Origin: Gemmatimonadota bacterium
GTDB taxonomy: Bacteria; Gemmatimonadota; Gemmatimonadetes; Gemmatimonadales; Gemmatimonadaceae
Direction: 5' to 3'
DNA: 64,000 nt
Assembly (NCBI GenBank): GCA_026387935.1
Contig: JAPLKU010000013.1
Location: forward strand, 208,595-272,594
Shown here: positions 42,412-49,964 of the stretch, piece by piece
Layout of the letters: each line of letters opens with the position of its first letter
Position numbering within the stretch: the stretch's first letter is position 1
The notes under the pieces: model-generated
The model's input: only the letters and a program-made list of their open reading frames with translations
Told to the model about the DNA's origin: nothing
Database searches by the model: none
Translations under genes and position numbers: made by a program

Positions 42412-42429
42412 TTGTGAATGATTTCACAA
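42412..42429. promoter_or_regulatory. Perfect Rex operator TTGTGAATGATTTCACAA
   Basis: The 18-bp sequence is a perfect match to the Rex consensus TTGTGAAnnnnTTCACAA, with 7-bp arms. It lies in the divergent region 49-66 nt upstream of the rex start codon. An ATG at 42418 inside it belongs to an open frame that is unlikely to be used. Confidence 0.9.
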
Positions 42430-42481
42430 ACTAACGGCGTGAAGGTTGGGGACGGTAGTGGCCATAACTTGGAGAGGCGTA

Positions 42482-42553
42482 ATGGATGCGGGGGGAGGTG
42501 CGCGGCACACGGGAGGGGGATGGGCAATGGGGCGCGCGAGCAATCAGACGTGA
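42482..42553 (+). CDS. Possible 23-residue leader peptide coupled to the DnaQ-like gene
   Basis: ATG 42482 has GGAGAGG 4 nt upstream and TAACTT at 42465-42470. The frame runs through repeat copy E (many Gly codons, MDAGGGARHTGGGW) and stops at TGA 42551-42553, which overlaps GTG 42550 of the next gene. It may couple translation or may be fortuitous. Confidence 0.3.
   Translation: MDAGGGARHTGGGWAMGRASNQT
42484..42532 (+). repeat. Dispersed G-rich repeat, copy E
   Basis: GGATGCGGGGGGAGGTGCGC matches the complement of copy A exactly over its GGGGGGAGGTGCGC core. It continues with GGG-A-GGG-GGAT-GGG-CAAT-GGGG, a canonical G-quadruplex pattern on the plus strand, between the Rex operator and the DnaQ-like start codon. 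Confidence 0.65.
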
Positions 42554-43212
42554 CGACTGACGAATCAGGCACACCGCACGGCGACGTCGACTTCGTCGTC
42601 GTCGACGTCGAGACGACGGGCACGGGCGCTATTCGTGGCGACCGCGTGACCGAAGTTGCGGCCGTACACGTCAAGAACGGCGTCGTCACGCCGGCCTTCG
42701 CTTCACTCGTCAATCCGCAGCGTCCGATTCCCTGGTTCATCTCCGATCTCACCGGCATCGACGATGCCATGGTCCGTGACGCACCCACCTTCGCGGACAT
42801 CGCGGGCGAACTCGCCGCACATCTCGCGGGCCGCGTGTTCGTTGCACACAACGCGGCGTTTGACTGGGGATTTCTTGACGCGGAGTTCGGTCGCGTCGCA
42901 GCGGTTGGAGCCGGCGTGTTTAAAACGCTCGTCCCGTCGCGGCTCTGCACCGTGCGCCTCGCGCGCCGGCTGCTCCAGCACCTGCCACGCAGAAATCTCG
43001 ATGCGGTCTGCGCGCACTACGGCATTGGCAACGACGGCCGCCACCGTGCCGCCGGCGATGCGGTCGCCACCGCGCAGGTGTTGGTGAAGCTTCTCGCCGA
43101 CGCCGATCGCGCCAACCTGCGGTCACTTGAATCACTCACCCGCTACGCCGCCGTGCGCCGGCCAAAGCGGCGCGGGACGCCGTCGTGGACGGAAGGCGCT
43201 GACGGCGCCTAG
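42550..43212 (+). CDS. DnaQ-like 3'-5' exonuclease
   Basis: A DEDDh exonuclease of 220 residues from GTG 42550. Exo I: VVVDVETTGTGAIRGDRVTE; Exo II: FVAHNAAFDWGFLDAEF; Exo III: HRAAGDAVATAQ. It resembles the DNA polymerase III epsilon family but lacks polymerase-binding features, so proofreading is not certain; RNase T- or PolC-exo-like roles are possible. Start choice is uncertain: ATG 42520 in the same frame has a poorly spaced SD; GTG 42550 fits the stop overlap of a short upstream ORF and leaves the Rex operator outside the protein. Confidence 0.85.
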   Translation: MTTDESGTPHGDVDFVVVDVETTGTGAIRGDRVTEVAAVHVKNGVVTPAFASLVNPQRPIPWFISDLTGIDDAMVRDAPTFADIAGELAAHLAGRVFVAHNAAFDWGFLDAEFGRVAAVGAGVFKTLVPSRLCTVRLARRLLQHLPRRNLDAVCAHYGIGNDGRHRAAGDAVATAQVLVKLLADADRANLRSLESLTRYAAVRRPKRRGTPSWTEGADGA

Positions 43213-43220
43213 CGAACACT

Positions 43221-43226
43221 TACTTT
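43221..43226 (+). promoter_or_regulatory. -10-like hexamer TACTTT for the MBL-fold gene
   Basis: TACTTT ends 5 nt before ATG 43232 and no Shine-Dalgarno is present. It overlaps the gap after the exonuclease stop at 43212. Confidence 0.45.
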
Positions 43227-43231
43227 CCTTC

Positions 43232-44170
43232 ATGGCGCCCAACACTCCACACGTCGAAACCCGCCGCGTTGGCCGGTTCACCGTTCACGCGATTCAGGCC
43301 GGCTATCAGGCGCTCGATGGCGGCGCGATGTTCGGCGTCGTTCCCAAGACGCTCTGGCAGCGTCGCATCACGCCCGACGACAAGAACCGCATTCCACTCG
43401 GCATGCGATGCCTGCTCATCGAGCACGAGAGCGGGCTGATCGTTGTGGACACGGGCGCGGGCAACAAGGAAGACGACAAGTTCAAGAGTATCTACGGCAT
43501 CGAGAACGGCGCGCTCGAGCCCGAGGCGGACGGCAGCACGCGCACGGCGCTCGAATCCGGCATTCGCAAGCTGGGATACAAGCCGACCGATGTGTCACTC
43601 GTGATCAACACGCACCTGCACTTTGATCACGCAGGCGGCAATACGTCAGTCGACGGTGCCGGCGCACTGCAGTTGAGTTTCCCCAACGCGCGATACGTCG
43701 TGCAACAGGGCGAACATCACTGGGCCACGCACACAAATGAACGCACGGCGGCCAGCTACTTCGGCCGCAATTGGGATCCGATCATCGCCGCCGACCGCTT
43801 CGACTTCATTGACGGGGAACGGGAGATTGTAAAGGGCATCAGCGTGCTCCACACGCCGGGCCACGTGCCGCACCATCAGAGCATCGTGATTGATGGCGGC
43901 AACGAAATCGCCTGCTTCCTCGGCGACGTGTGCCCCACGGTATCACATCTGCCGCTGCCCTGGATCATGGGCTACGACGTGGAACCGCTCGTGACGCTCG
44001 AGTCAAAGCGCAAACTCTTCGCGCGCGCCGCTGCCGACAACTGGTTGCTGATCTTTGAGCACGACGCGTTCCACGCCTGGGGCCACGTGCAGCACGACGG
44101 CAAGGCCTATGCGCTGGAGCCCGGCGCAGGCAGCGGGCCAAGCCTTGACCCAACTGCCCGTCCTGCTTAG
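43232..44170 (+). CDS. MBL-fold metallohydrolase
   Basis: A 312-residue zinc-dependent hydrolase. Metal motif INTHLHFDHAGGN; further ligands in HTPGHVPHHQ, FLGDVCPT and FEHDAFHAWGHV. N-terminal GVVPKTLWQRRITPDDKNRI and a buried MRCLLIEHESG segment resemble the AHL-lactonase/quinoprotein-type subfamily, but the substrate is not predictable. ATG 43232 is used; the frame is open upstream into the exonuclease gene. Confidence 0.88.
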   Translation: MAPNTPHVETRRVGRFTVHAIQAGYQALDGGAMFGVVPKTLWQRRITPDDKNRIPLGMRCLLIEHESGLIVVDTGAGNKEDDKFKSIYGIENGALEPEADGSTRTALESGIRKLGYKPTDVSLVINTHLHFDHAGGNTSVDGAGALQLSFPNARYVVQQGEHHWATHTNERTAASYFGRNWDPIIAADRFDFIDGEREIVKGISVLHTPGHVPHHQSIVIDGGNEIACFLGDVCPTVSHLPLPWIMGYDVEPLVTLESKRKLFARAAADNWLLIFEHDAFHAWGHVQHDGKAYALEPGAGSGPSLDPTARPA

Positions 44171-44313
44171 GTTTATCGAACAATCGTAGAAAAGTGGTAC
44201 GGCCTCGAGCAGCATCCAAGCCGCACCCACCCTCTGGCCTCCGCTCTGTCGCTAAAAGCGTTGCGCTGCCGGGTCCGCAGGGAAACCGTCACGCAACCTT
44301 CGGGAATGCGTGG

Positions 44314-44362
44314 CGCGAATCCTTTTTCGCGGGCCCTGTAAACAGGGGTCCGCGATTTTTTT
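44314..44362 (+). promoter_or_regulatory. Attenuator-like hairpin pair in the infC leader
   Basis: A terminator-type stem GCGGGCCCTG (44329-44338) / CAGGGGTCCGC (44343-44353) with a TAAA loop is followed by T7 at 44356-44362. A competing hairpin CGCGAA (44314-44319) / TTCGCG (44326-44331) shares the first three bases of the terminator stem. The layout resembles leaders controlled by L20 or IF3 in other bacteria, but no leader family was matched. Confidence 0.65.
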
Positions 44363-44387
44363 ACCCCCGTGTTGGAGGATCGCAGAG

Positions 44388-44906
44388 ATTCAGGATACAA
44401 CCAAGCGGCCGCCGCGCGTCAACCGGCAGATCCGCATCAGTCCGGTCCGTGTCATTGGAGCGGATGGTTCGCAGCTCGGAATCATGGAAGTCGATGCGGC
44501 ACTCGCCCAGGCGATTGAGCAGGGGTACGACCTCGTTGAGGTGGCACCACTCGCCCGGCCACCCGTCGTCCGAATCATGGACTTCGGTAAGTACAAGTTT
44601 GAAATGGCGAAGCAGGCGCGGGTCGCCAAAAAGAAGCAGCACATCATCCTGATCAAGGAAGTGAAGTACCGCCCGGGGATCGAGGATCATGACTTCGAGA
44701 CGAAGACGCGCCATGCGCGCCGATTCCTCTCGGAGGGAAACAAGGTGAAGGTCACGTTGATGTTCCGCGGGCGGCAGATTGCCCACCCGGAACTCGGACG
44801 TGCAGTGGTGGTACGCGTGGCGATCAGCCTTGCGGATGTGTCGAAGATCGAGACCGATGCACGCCTTGAGGGCAAGGCGCTGACAATGATTTTGACGCCC
44901 AAGTAG
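44388..44906 (+). CDS. infC: Translation initiation factor IF-3, AUU start
   Basis: IF-3 keeps 30S subunits free and proofreads start codons. The 172-residue protein starts at ATT 44388: GGAGG at 44374-44378 is 9 nt upstream, and [20 protein letters not shown] is the usual IF-3 N-terminus. No ATG, GTG or TTG in frame lies between the terminator hairpin and this point; the open frame upstream runs through the hairpin. N-domain: [25 protein letters not shown]-domain: [17 protein letters not shown] and [13 protein letters not shown] is the known autoregulatory start in E. coli and others. First gene of infC-rpmI-rplT. Confidence 0.93.
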   Translation: MQDTTKRPPRVNRQIRISPVRVIGADGSQLGIMEVDAALAQAIEQGYDLVEVAPLARPPVVRIMDFGKYKFEMAKQARVAKKKQHIILIKEVKYRPGIEDHDFETKTRHARRFLSEGNKVKVTLMFRGRQIAHPELGRAVVVRVAISLADVSKIETDARLEGKALTMILTPK

Positions 44907-44920
44907 GGCAGGGAATACCG

Positions 44921-45118
44921 ATGCCGAAGATGAAGACTCACAAAGGCGCCAAAAAGCGCTTTTCAGTGACCGCCAAGGGAAAGGTTCGCCGCCTCAAGGC
45001 GTACAAGAGCCACATCCTGACGAAGAAGACATCCAAGCGGAAGCGTAACCTCCGCCGCCCGGCGCTCATTGCGACGACGGGTGATACGAAGCGTATGCGG
45101 CGTCTGCTGCAGGCCTAA
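44921..45118 (+). CDS. rpmI: 50S ribosomal protein L35
   Basis: A 65-residue basic protein of exact family length, starting [20 protein letters not shown] and rich in Lys/Arg. It lies 14 nt after infC and 12 nt before rplT, the standard arrangement; expression probably follows the infC leader. Confidence 0.97.
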   Translation: MPKMKTHKGAKKRFSVTAKGKVRRLKAYKSHILTKKTSKRKRNLRRPALIATTGDTKRMRRLLQA

Positions 45119-45130
45119 CAGGAGACCACT

Positions 45131-45496
45131 ATGCCACGCGCACGAAGTAACGTTCCGCGCCACAAGCGCAAAAAGCAGATCATGAAGGCCGCTCGCGGCG
45201 CCTTTGGCGGCCGCAGCAAGCTTTGGAAGGCCGCAAAGGAAACTGTTCAGAAAGGTTGGATCTATGCGTACCGGGATCGCAAAAACAAGAAGCGCGAGTT
45301 CCGGAAGCTCTGGATCATCCGTATCAACGCGGGCGCCCACCAGAATGGCCTGAACTACAACACGCTCATGAACGGACTGCGTGTCGCCGGAATCGAAGTC
45401 GATCGCAAGATTCTCTCCGACATCGCGATTCAGGATCCGAGCGCGTTTACGGAATTGGTGGAGAAGGCCAAGAAGGCCTTGGTTGCCGCTGCGTAG
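45131..45496 (+). CDS. rplT: 50S ribosomal protein L20
   Basis: A 121-residue L20 with RHKRKKQIMKAARGAFGGRS near the N-terminus and NAGAHQNGLNYNTLMNGLR at the centre. L20 binds 23S rRNA early in assembly and in many bacteria represses its own infC-rpmI-rplT transcript, so the hairpins upstream of infC may be its target. Normal length and SD AGGAG. A strong hairpin follows the stop. Confidence 0.97.
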   Translation: MPRARSNVPRHKRKKQIMKAARGAFGGRSKLWKAAKETVQKGWIYAYRDRKNKKREFRKLWIIRINAGAHQNGLNYNTLMNGLRVAGIEVDRKILSDIAIQDPSAFTELVEKAKKALVAAA

Positions 45497-45516
45497 TCGC
45501 GATTGATTGCTGTGGT

Positions 45517-45551
45517 GCAGCGGCGGGTGCCCTTGGCGCCCGCCGCTCTGC
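45517..45551 (+). terminator. Strong hairpin after rplT
   Basis: GCAGCGGCGGGTGCC pairs with GGCGCCCGCCGCTCTGC across a short loop. The following ATTTACCCCTTCGTT is only moderately T-rich. It ends the infC operon and precedes the pheS promoter. Confidence 0.6.
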
Positions 45552-45570
45552 ATTTACCCCTTCGTTCGGA

Positions 45571-45576
45571 TACCTT
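45571..45576 (+). promoter_or_regulatory. -10-like hexamer TACCTT for pheS
   Basis: TACCTT ends 6 nt before GTG 45583 and there is no Shine-Dalgarno, the same spacing as hflX and hrcA. Confidence 0.5.
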
Positions 45577-45582
45577 TGGCTC

Positions 45583-46626
45583 GTGACTGACGCCCCGCTC
45601 TCACTCCAGGACTTCACCTCGCTGCTCTCTCAGTTTCATGGTGAGGCGGCGCCGGCCATCGACGCTGCGTCCGATGCCGACGCCCTCGAGGCCGTTCGCA
45701 CGAAGTATCTCGGTCGCGCGCATGGCTGGCTGAAGGATCTTTCCGCCAAACTCGGACAACTTGAAAAGACCGATCGCGCCGCCGCTGGCGCCGCGTTCAA
45801 TGAAGTCCGTCTTCGCGTGGAAGCGACGCTTGAAACACGCCGCGTCGCGTTGACTCCCGCGAGGGTTGCCGGAGCTCTCGCCGATCCCACCATGCCCGCC
45901 CGCCGCCAGTGGACCGGCGCCGTGCATCCGGTGACGCAAGTGATTGACGAGATGATCGAAATCTTTCGCGAACTCGGCTTCACCGTTGCGCTCGGTCCTG
46001 AAGCGGAGAGCCCGTGGTACAATTTCGGCTCGCTCAACTTCCCGGCCGATCACCCGGCGATGGACCTGCACGACACGCTCTATCTCGCCGACGACCTCGT
46101 GCTCCGTACGCACACGTCGCCGGTGCAGACGCGCACGCTCCAGGGGTATGCGCCGCCGATTCGAGTGCTCATCCCGGGCAATGTGCATCGTCGCGATCCC
46201 TTCGACGCGTCGCACGCGCCGACCTTTGCGCAGGTGGAAGGGCTCGTCGTTGACGAAGGCATCACCTTCGCCGACTTGAAGGCGACGCTCACGCATTTCG
46301 CCAATCGGTTCTTCGGTAAAACGAAGACGCGCTTCCGTCCGTCGTACTTTCCGTTCACCGAGCCGAGTGCCGAGATGGACGTGCTCTGTGGCGTCTGTCA
46401 TGGTTCTGGCTGCGGCGTCTGTAAGCAGTCCGGCTGGATCGAGATTCTCGGCAGCGGCCTGGTGCATCCGGCCGTGCTCGAGTCGTCCGGTGTGGACAGC
46501 GAGAAGTACACCGGGTGGGCGTTCGGCATGGGGCCGGCGCGCACCGCGCTCGCGCGCCACGGCATTCCTGATATTCGGCTGCTCTACGATTCAGACGTGC
46601 GCTTCCTCGGCCAGTTCGCGAAATGA
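45583..46626 (+). CDS. pheS: Phenylalanine--tRNA ligase alpha subunit
   Basis: Catalytic subunit of the heterotetrameric PheRS, 347 residues from GTG 45583. Residues 1-95 form the coiled-coil arm; class II motif 2 with RDPFDASHAPTFAQVEG, FRPSYFPFTEPSAEMDV, and motif 3 with AFGMGPARTALARHGIPDIR. CGVCHGSGCGVCKQSGW holds a cysteine-rich insertion seen in several phyla. The frame is open far upstream but the N-terminus TDAPLSLQDFTSLLSQF and the promoter box fix the start. It overlaps pheT by 4 nt. Confidence 0.95.
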   Translation: MTDAPLSLQDFTSLLSQFHGEAAPAIDAASDADALEAVRTKYLGRAHGWLKDLSAKLGQLEKTDRAAAGAAFNEVRLRVEATLETRRVALTPARVAGALADPTMPARRQWTGAVHPVTQVIDEMIEIFRELGFTVALGPEAESPWYNFGSLNFPADHPAMDLHDTLYLADDLVLRTHTSPVQTRTLQGYAPPIRVLIPGNVHRRDPFDASHAPTFAQVEGLVVDEGITFADLKATLTHFANRFFGKTKTRFRPSYFPFTEPSAEMDVLCGVCHGSGCGVCKQSGWIEILGSGLVHPAVLESSGVDSEKYTGWAFGMGPARTALARHGIPDIRLLYDSDVRFLGQFAK

Positions 46627-49061
46627 ATATTTCGCATGAGTGGCTGAAAGCATTCGTCCCGCACGCGCTCACGGCAGAGCAGGTGCGCGACTTGATCACG
46701 GCCCACATCGCAACGGTGGAAGGTTTCGAGCGCACGCGCGCTGAGCTCGAGCCGTTCGTGATTGGCCAGGTGATGGAGAGCGAGAAGATCCCTGACACGA
46801 AGCTCTCGGCGAACAAGGTGGACGACGGCACTGGTGCGTTGCTCGACGTGGTGTGTGGCGCACCGAACGTCACCGTGGGCGCGAAGTATCCCTTCGCGCG
46901 TACAGGAACGACGATGCCCGAGGGCCTCGTCATCGAGCAGCGAAAGATTCGCGGCTTCACGTCGAACGGCATGCTCTGTTCGTCGCGCGAGCTCGGCCTT
47001 GGTGACGATCACGATGGCATCCTCGAACTGCAAACGGACGCGGCGCCGGGTACGCCGCTCCTGAGCGTCCTCCCGCTTTCTGATGTCAATCTGGTAGTGG
47101 ACGTGCTGCCGAATCGTCCCGACTTGCTGTCGCATCAGGGCGTGGCGCGAGATCTGGCGGCGGTTACGGGGGTGGCGATGCAGCTCCCGCCGGAGCTCTC
47201 GTCGATCCAGCCGATCGCCAATGTCATGCGCGACGAACGCGAGGTAGCGGCCGGCGGTGTAAACATTCGCATCACCGATGCGGCCGATTGCCCACGCTAC
47301 ATCGGTGTCATCATCAAGGGCCTTACCGTTGGCCCAAGCCCCGAGTGGCTGCGCAATCGCATTGAAGCGATTGGGTCGCGTTCGATCAGCAATGTGGTGG
47401 ACGCGACGAACTACGTGCTCCACGGGCTTGGCCAGCCTGTGCACGCCTTCGACCTCAAGAAGGTTGGCGGTAGCCAGATCGTCGTACGCCGCGCGAAGCC
47501 TGGGGAGTCGCTGACAACGCTCGACGGCGTCGAGCGGAAGCTCGATCCAACGGTCCTCGTGATTGCCGACACGGCGCGCCCGACGGCGCTCGCTGGCATC
47601 ATGGGCGGGCAGGCGAGTGAAGTCACCGACGCCACCACCGACGTGCTCCTCGAAGTTGCATCGTTCGCGCCGAAGGTCGTGCGTCTCGGTCGACAAAAAC
47701 TCGGCTTATCATCGGACGCGAGTTATCGCTATGAGCGCGGTATTGACGACGCCGCACTCCCACGTATCGCGGAACTCGCCGCCGGGCTTATCGCCGCGGT
47801 TGCCGGGGGGAAGGTCGAAGCGATGCTGGTTGCGGGTGCGGCGCCAGCTGCCCGCACGGCGGTGACGCTCAGGCCAGCACGGGTGTCGAAACTGCTTGGT
47901 GATACCGTCAGTGCGGACGAAGTGTCGAAGCTGCTCACGTCGATAGGGTTCGCCGTCGCTGCGGATGGCGACACGTTCAGCGTGACGCCGCCGTCATTCC
48001 GTCATGATGTGTTGCGTGACGTTGACCTCGTCGAGGAAGTGGCACGCTTGCGCGGCTATGATCGTTTGCCGGACCGGCTCACCGCTTCGCGGCCGAGCAA
48101 TGTGCCCGATCATCCTATGCACGTGGTTGGACGTCGCGTGCGCGACGCCCTCGTTGCAGGCGGTCTCTACGAAACGCGGCCGCTGCCGTACGCCAAGGAG
48201 CCGCCGGCCGGGGCCGCACCGCTCGTCCGCGTCCGCAATCCGATTGGCGACGACGAGCCCTATCTCCGAGAGAGCCTGCTGAACACACTCGCCGGCCGCG
48301 CCGAACACAACCTGTCGCGCATGCAGGGCGATGTGCGGATCTTCGAGATTGGCACGTCGTTCACACCCAAGGCTGGTGGTGGCGTGAAAGAAGAGATTCA
48401 CGTCGGCGCGCTCGTGATGGGTGCGCGTCGCCCACGGCACTTCACGGAACCAGAACCACCCGCCATGGACGCGTGGGATGCCAAGGCTATCGCTGAGGCG
48501 ATTGCGCTCGCGGCGTGGCCGGGCGCGCGCGTCGATCTGGTGCCGGGCGAGGGCGACGTCACCTGGAACGTGATGGTACAGGGGACGAGCCGCGGTATTG
48601 TCCGAAACGTCCAGCTCGACGCGCCCGTGTGGGCTTCGCCAGCCTTCGGCGTGGAGATCGCGCTCGGTAAGATGCCGGCGAATCCCATCGCGGCGCAGGG
48701 CACGCACGACTACGCCAAGGGCGAGGGCGCCGCGGCCGGCGCTCGTGCTGCGGTGCGGTACGAGCCACTGCCTATCACCCCAGCCGCGGAGTTCGATCTC
48801 GCGTTGATCGTCCCCGACGCTGTTCCTGCGGCCGAGGTCGAGCGATTGATTCGTGTGACCTCTGGCGACTTGCTCGAAGCGGTTTCGGTGTTCGACGAAT
48901 ATCGAGGCGAAGGGATTCCGGCCGGCACGCGCTCCCTCGCGTGGCGGTTGACCTTCCGCCATCCCGAGCGCACTCTACGAGACAAGGAGATTGAGGGCCG
49001 CCGTTCGGCGCTCCTCAAGACGCTTCAAAAGGAGATTGGCGTCGTTGTCCGAACCAACTGA
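46623..49061 (+). CDS. pheT: Phenylalanine--tRNA ligase beta subunit
   Basis: An 812-residue tRNA-binding and editing subunit. Order: MNISHEWLKAFVP, the EMAP/tRNA-binding OB domain (FVIGQVMESEKIPDTKLS, CGAPNVTVGAKYPFA), B3/B4 editing domain, B5 helix-turn-helix (VDVLPNRPDLLSHQGVARDL is at the boundary), the catalytic-like core (SDASYRYERGID), and a C-terminal FDX-ACB anticodon-binding domain (SVFDEYRGEGIPAGTRSLA). Normal length. ATG 46623 overlaps the pheS stop. Confidence 0.96.
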   Translation: MNISHEWLKAFVPHALTAEQVRDLITAHIATVEGFERTRAELEPFVIGQVMESEKIPDTKLSANKVDDGTGALLDVVCGAPNVTVGAKYPFARTGTTMPEGLVIEQRKIRGFTSNGMLCSSRELGLGDDHDGILELQTDAAPGTPLLSVLPLSDVNLVVDVLPNRPDLLSHQGVARDLAAVTGVAMQLPPELSSIQPIANVMRDEREVAAGGVNIRITDAADCPRYIGVIIKGLTVGPSPEWLRNRIEAIGSRSISNVVDATNYVLHGLGQPVHAFDLKKVGGSQIVVRRAKPGESLTTLDGVERKLDPTVLVIADTARPTALAGIMGGQASEVTDATTDVLLEVASFAPKVVRLGRQKLGLSSDASYRYERGIDDAALPRIAELAAGLIAAVAGGKVEAMLVAGAAPAARTAVTLRPARVSKLLGDTVSADEVSKLLTSIGFAVAADGDTFSVTPPSFRHDVLRDVDLVEEVARLRGYDRLPDRLTASRPSNVPDHPMHVVGRRVRDALVAGGLYETRPLPYAKEPPAGAAPLVRVRNPIGDDEPYLRESLLNTLAGRAEHNLSRMQGDVRIFEIGTSFTPKAGGGVKEEIHVGALVMGARRPRHFTEPEPPAMDAWDAKAIAEAIALAAWPGARVDLVPGEGDVTWNVMVQGTSRGIVRNVQLDAPVWASPAFGVEIALGKMPANPIAAQGTHDYAKGEGAAAGARAAVRYEPLPITPAAEFDLALIVPDAVPAAEVERLIRVTSGDLLEAVSVFDEYRGEGIPAGTRSLAWRLTFRHPERTLRDKEIEGRRSALLKTLQKEIGVVVRTN

Positions 49062-49353
49062 GCCCTTGAACGGCCCCGACGTGCAGGCGTTCGGCGAGCT
49101 CGATCAGCTCGTGCGAAATCTTGGTGAGGAGCTGTCCGGCTTTCGGAGGCGCGCGCACGCGGCCGAAGCCCGCCTGCAGGCGATTGCGACCAAGGGCGGC
49201 GGCGGCGATGCAGCAGCCGAAGAACGCGTCGCGCAGCTCGAAGCGGAGAATGCCAAGCTGCGCGTCCGCCTGGACGAAGCGTCGGACCGCACCGGCAAAG
49301 TGCTCGATCGCGTCCGGTTCCTCCGCCAGCAGCATGAGGAGGGCGCCCGATGA
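49045..49353 (+). CDS. Small coiled-coil protein between pheT and zapA
   Basis: A 102-residue frame from TTG 49045, with GGAG at 49031-49034, overlaps the pheT stop by 17 nt and the zapA start by 4 nt. It is a typical coiled coil (QAFGELDQLVRNLGEELSGF, ERVAQLEAENAKLRVRL), resembling ZapB or a hypothetical partner of ZapA. Being next to zapA fits a cell-division role, but this is inference from context. TTG 49036 is an alternative start. Confidence 0.65.
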   Translation: MSEPTEPLNGPDVQAFGELDQLVRNLGEELSGFRRRAHAAEARLQAIATKGGGGDAAAEERVAQLEAENAKLRVRLDEASDRTGKVLDRVRFLRQQHEEGAR

Positions 49354-49646
49354 GTAAGCACTCGACGCGCGTGAACATCTGCGGTGAGGAGTACACCATC
49401 CGGACCGATGCATCGCCGGACCATACGCGAGCGGTTGCGGCACATGTGGACAAGACCATTCGCGCGGTGATGTCGAGTGCGGCGGTAACGGAATCGCACA
49501 AGGCCGCGATCCTTGCCGCGCTATCGATTACAGACGAACTCTTTCGTGAGCGCTCCGAGCGTGGCGATCTGGCGGAGTCGATGACGGCACTCTCCAGCGA
49601 AGTGCGCCGCTGGTTGCCGCCGGGCAAGCGTGGAGAAAAGGCCTAG
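49350..49646 (+). CDS. zapA: Cell division protein ZapA
   Basis: A 98-residue ZapA protein that crosslinks FtsZ filaments. N-terminal beta-hairpin TRVNICGEEYTIRTDASPDH and the following long helix (AVAAHVDKTIRAVMSS, AALSITDELFRERSERGDL) match the family. ATG 49350 overlaps the preceding stop (ATGA). A GGCGC-TGA-GCGCC hairpin overlaps its stop codon (49646-49658). Confidence 0.92.
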   Translation: MSKHSTRVNICGEEYTIRTDASPDHTRAVAAHVDKTIRAVMSSAAVTESHKAAILAALSITDELFRERSERGDLAESMTALSSEVRRWLPPGKRGEKA

Positions 49647-49659
49647 GCGCTGAGCGCCG

Positions 49660-49930
49660 TATTGGCAGCCCAAACACGGAACGGCACGGCAGCACCGGCC
49701 GGTCACATTGCCGTCACGGATGGCGCGCGATATGTTCAGGATGCGTCGACTGGCAGTTCCGTAGGTGCAAGTCGCAGAGCAAGTTAGCCCATCCCGCCGC
49801 GCGCCCACCCGAGATCACTCGGGCGGTGCCTGACCGGATCGTCCGACATCACTCTGGCCTCGTATCGCGGTAATGCCGTCGCGTGTGGGTTTCCTGAATC
49901 CGCGACGCATGGGGCGGTTTGACACGTACA
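49660..49930 (+). ncRNA. Candidate structured RNA (possible 6S RNA) between zapA and rny
   Basis: The 318-nt gap has no gene but several complementary segments: ACGGCA/TGCCGT around a CCGGCCGG palindrome near 49690-49720, ATGCGTCG (about 49741) matching CGACGCAT (about 49902), and a strong hairpin CCCGAG-ATCA-CTCGGG at 49808-49822. In several bacteria 6S RNA lies between zapA and rny. I could not align it with known 6S sequences, so the identity is a positional inference; it may simply be a long 5' leader of rny. Confidence 0.3.
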
Positions 49931-49964
49931 CGCACCCCCCGGCGCCGCTTCGAGGTACAAAAGA

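Noticed and set aside
42418..42549. N-terminal extension of the DnaQ-like protein from ATG 42418
   Set aside because: That ATG lies inside the Rex operator and the extension is mostly repeat sequence; the exonuclease fold begins after GTG 42550.
45223..45582. Extended PheS from 45223
   Set aside because: The extension overlaps rplT in another frame and the hairpin after it; GTG 45583 matches the family.
49919..49961. TTGACA at 49919-49924 with TACAAA at 49956-49961 as an rny promoter
   Set aside because: The spacing of 31 nt is too long for a sigma-70 promoter.
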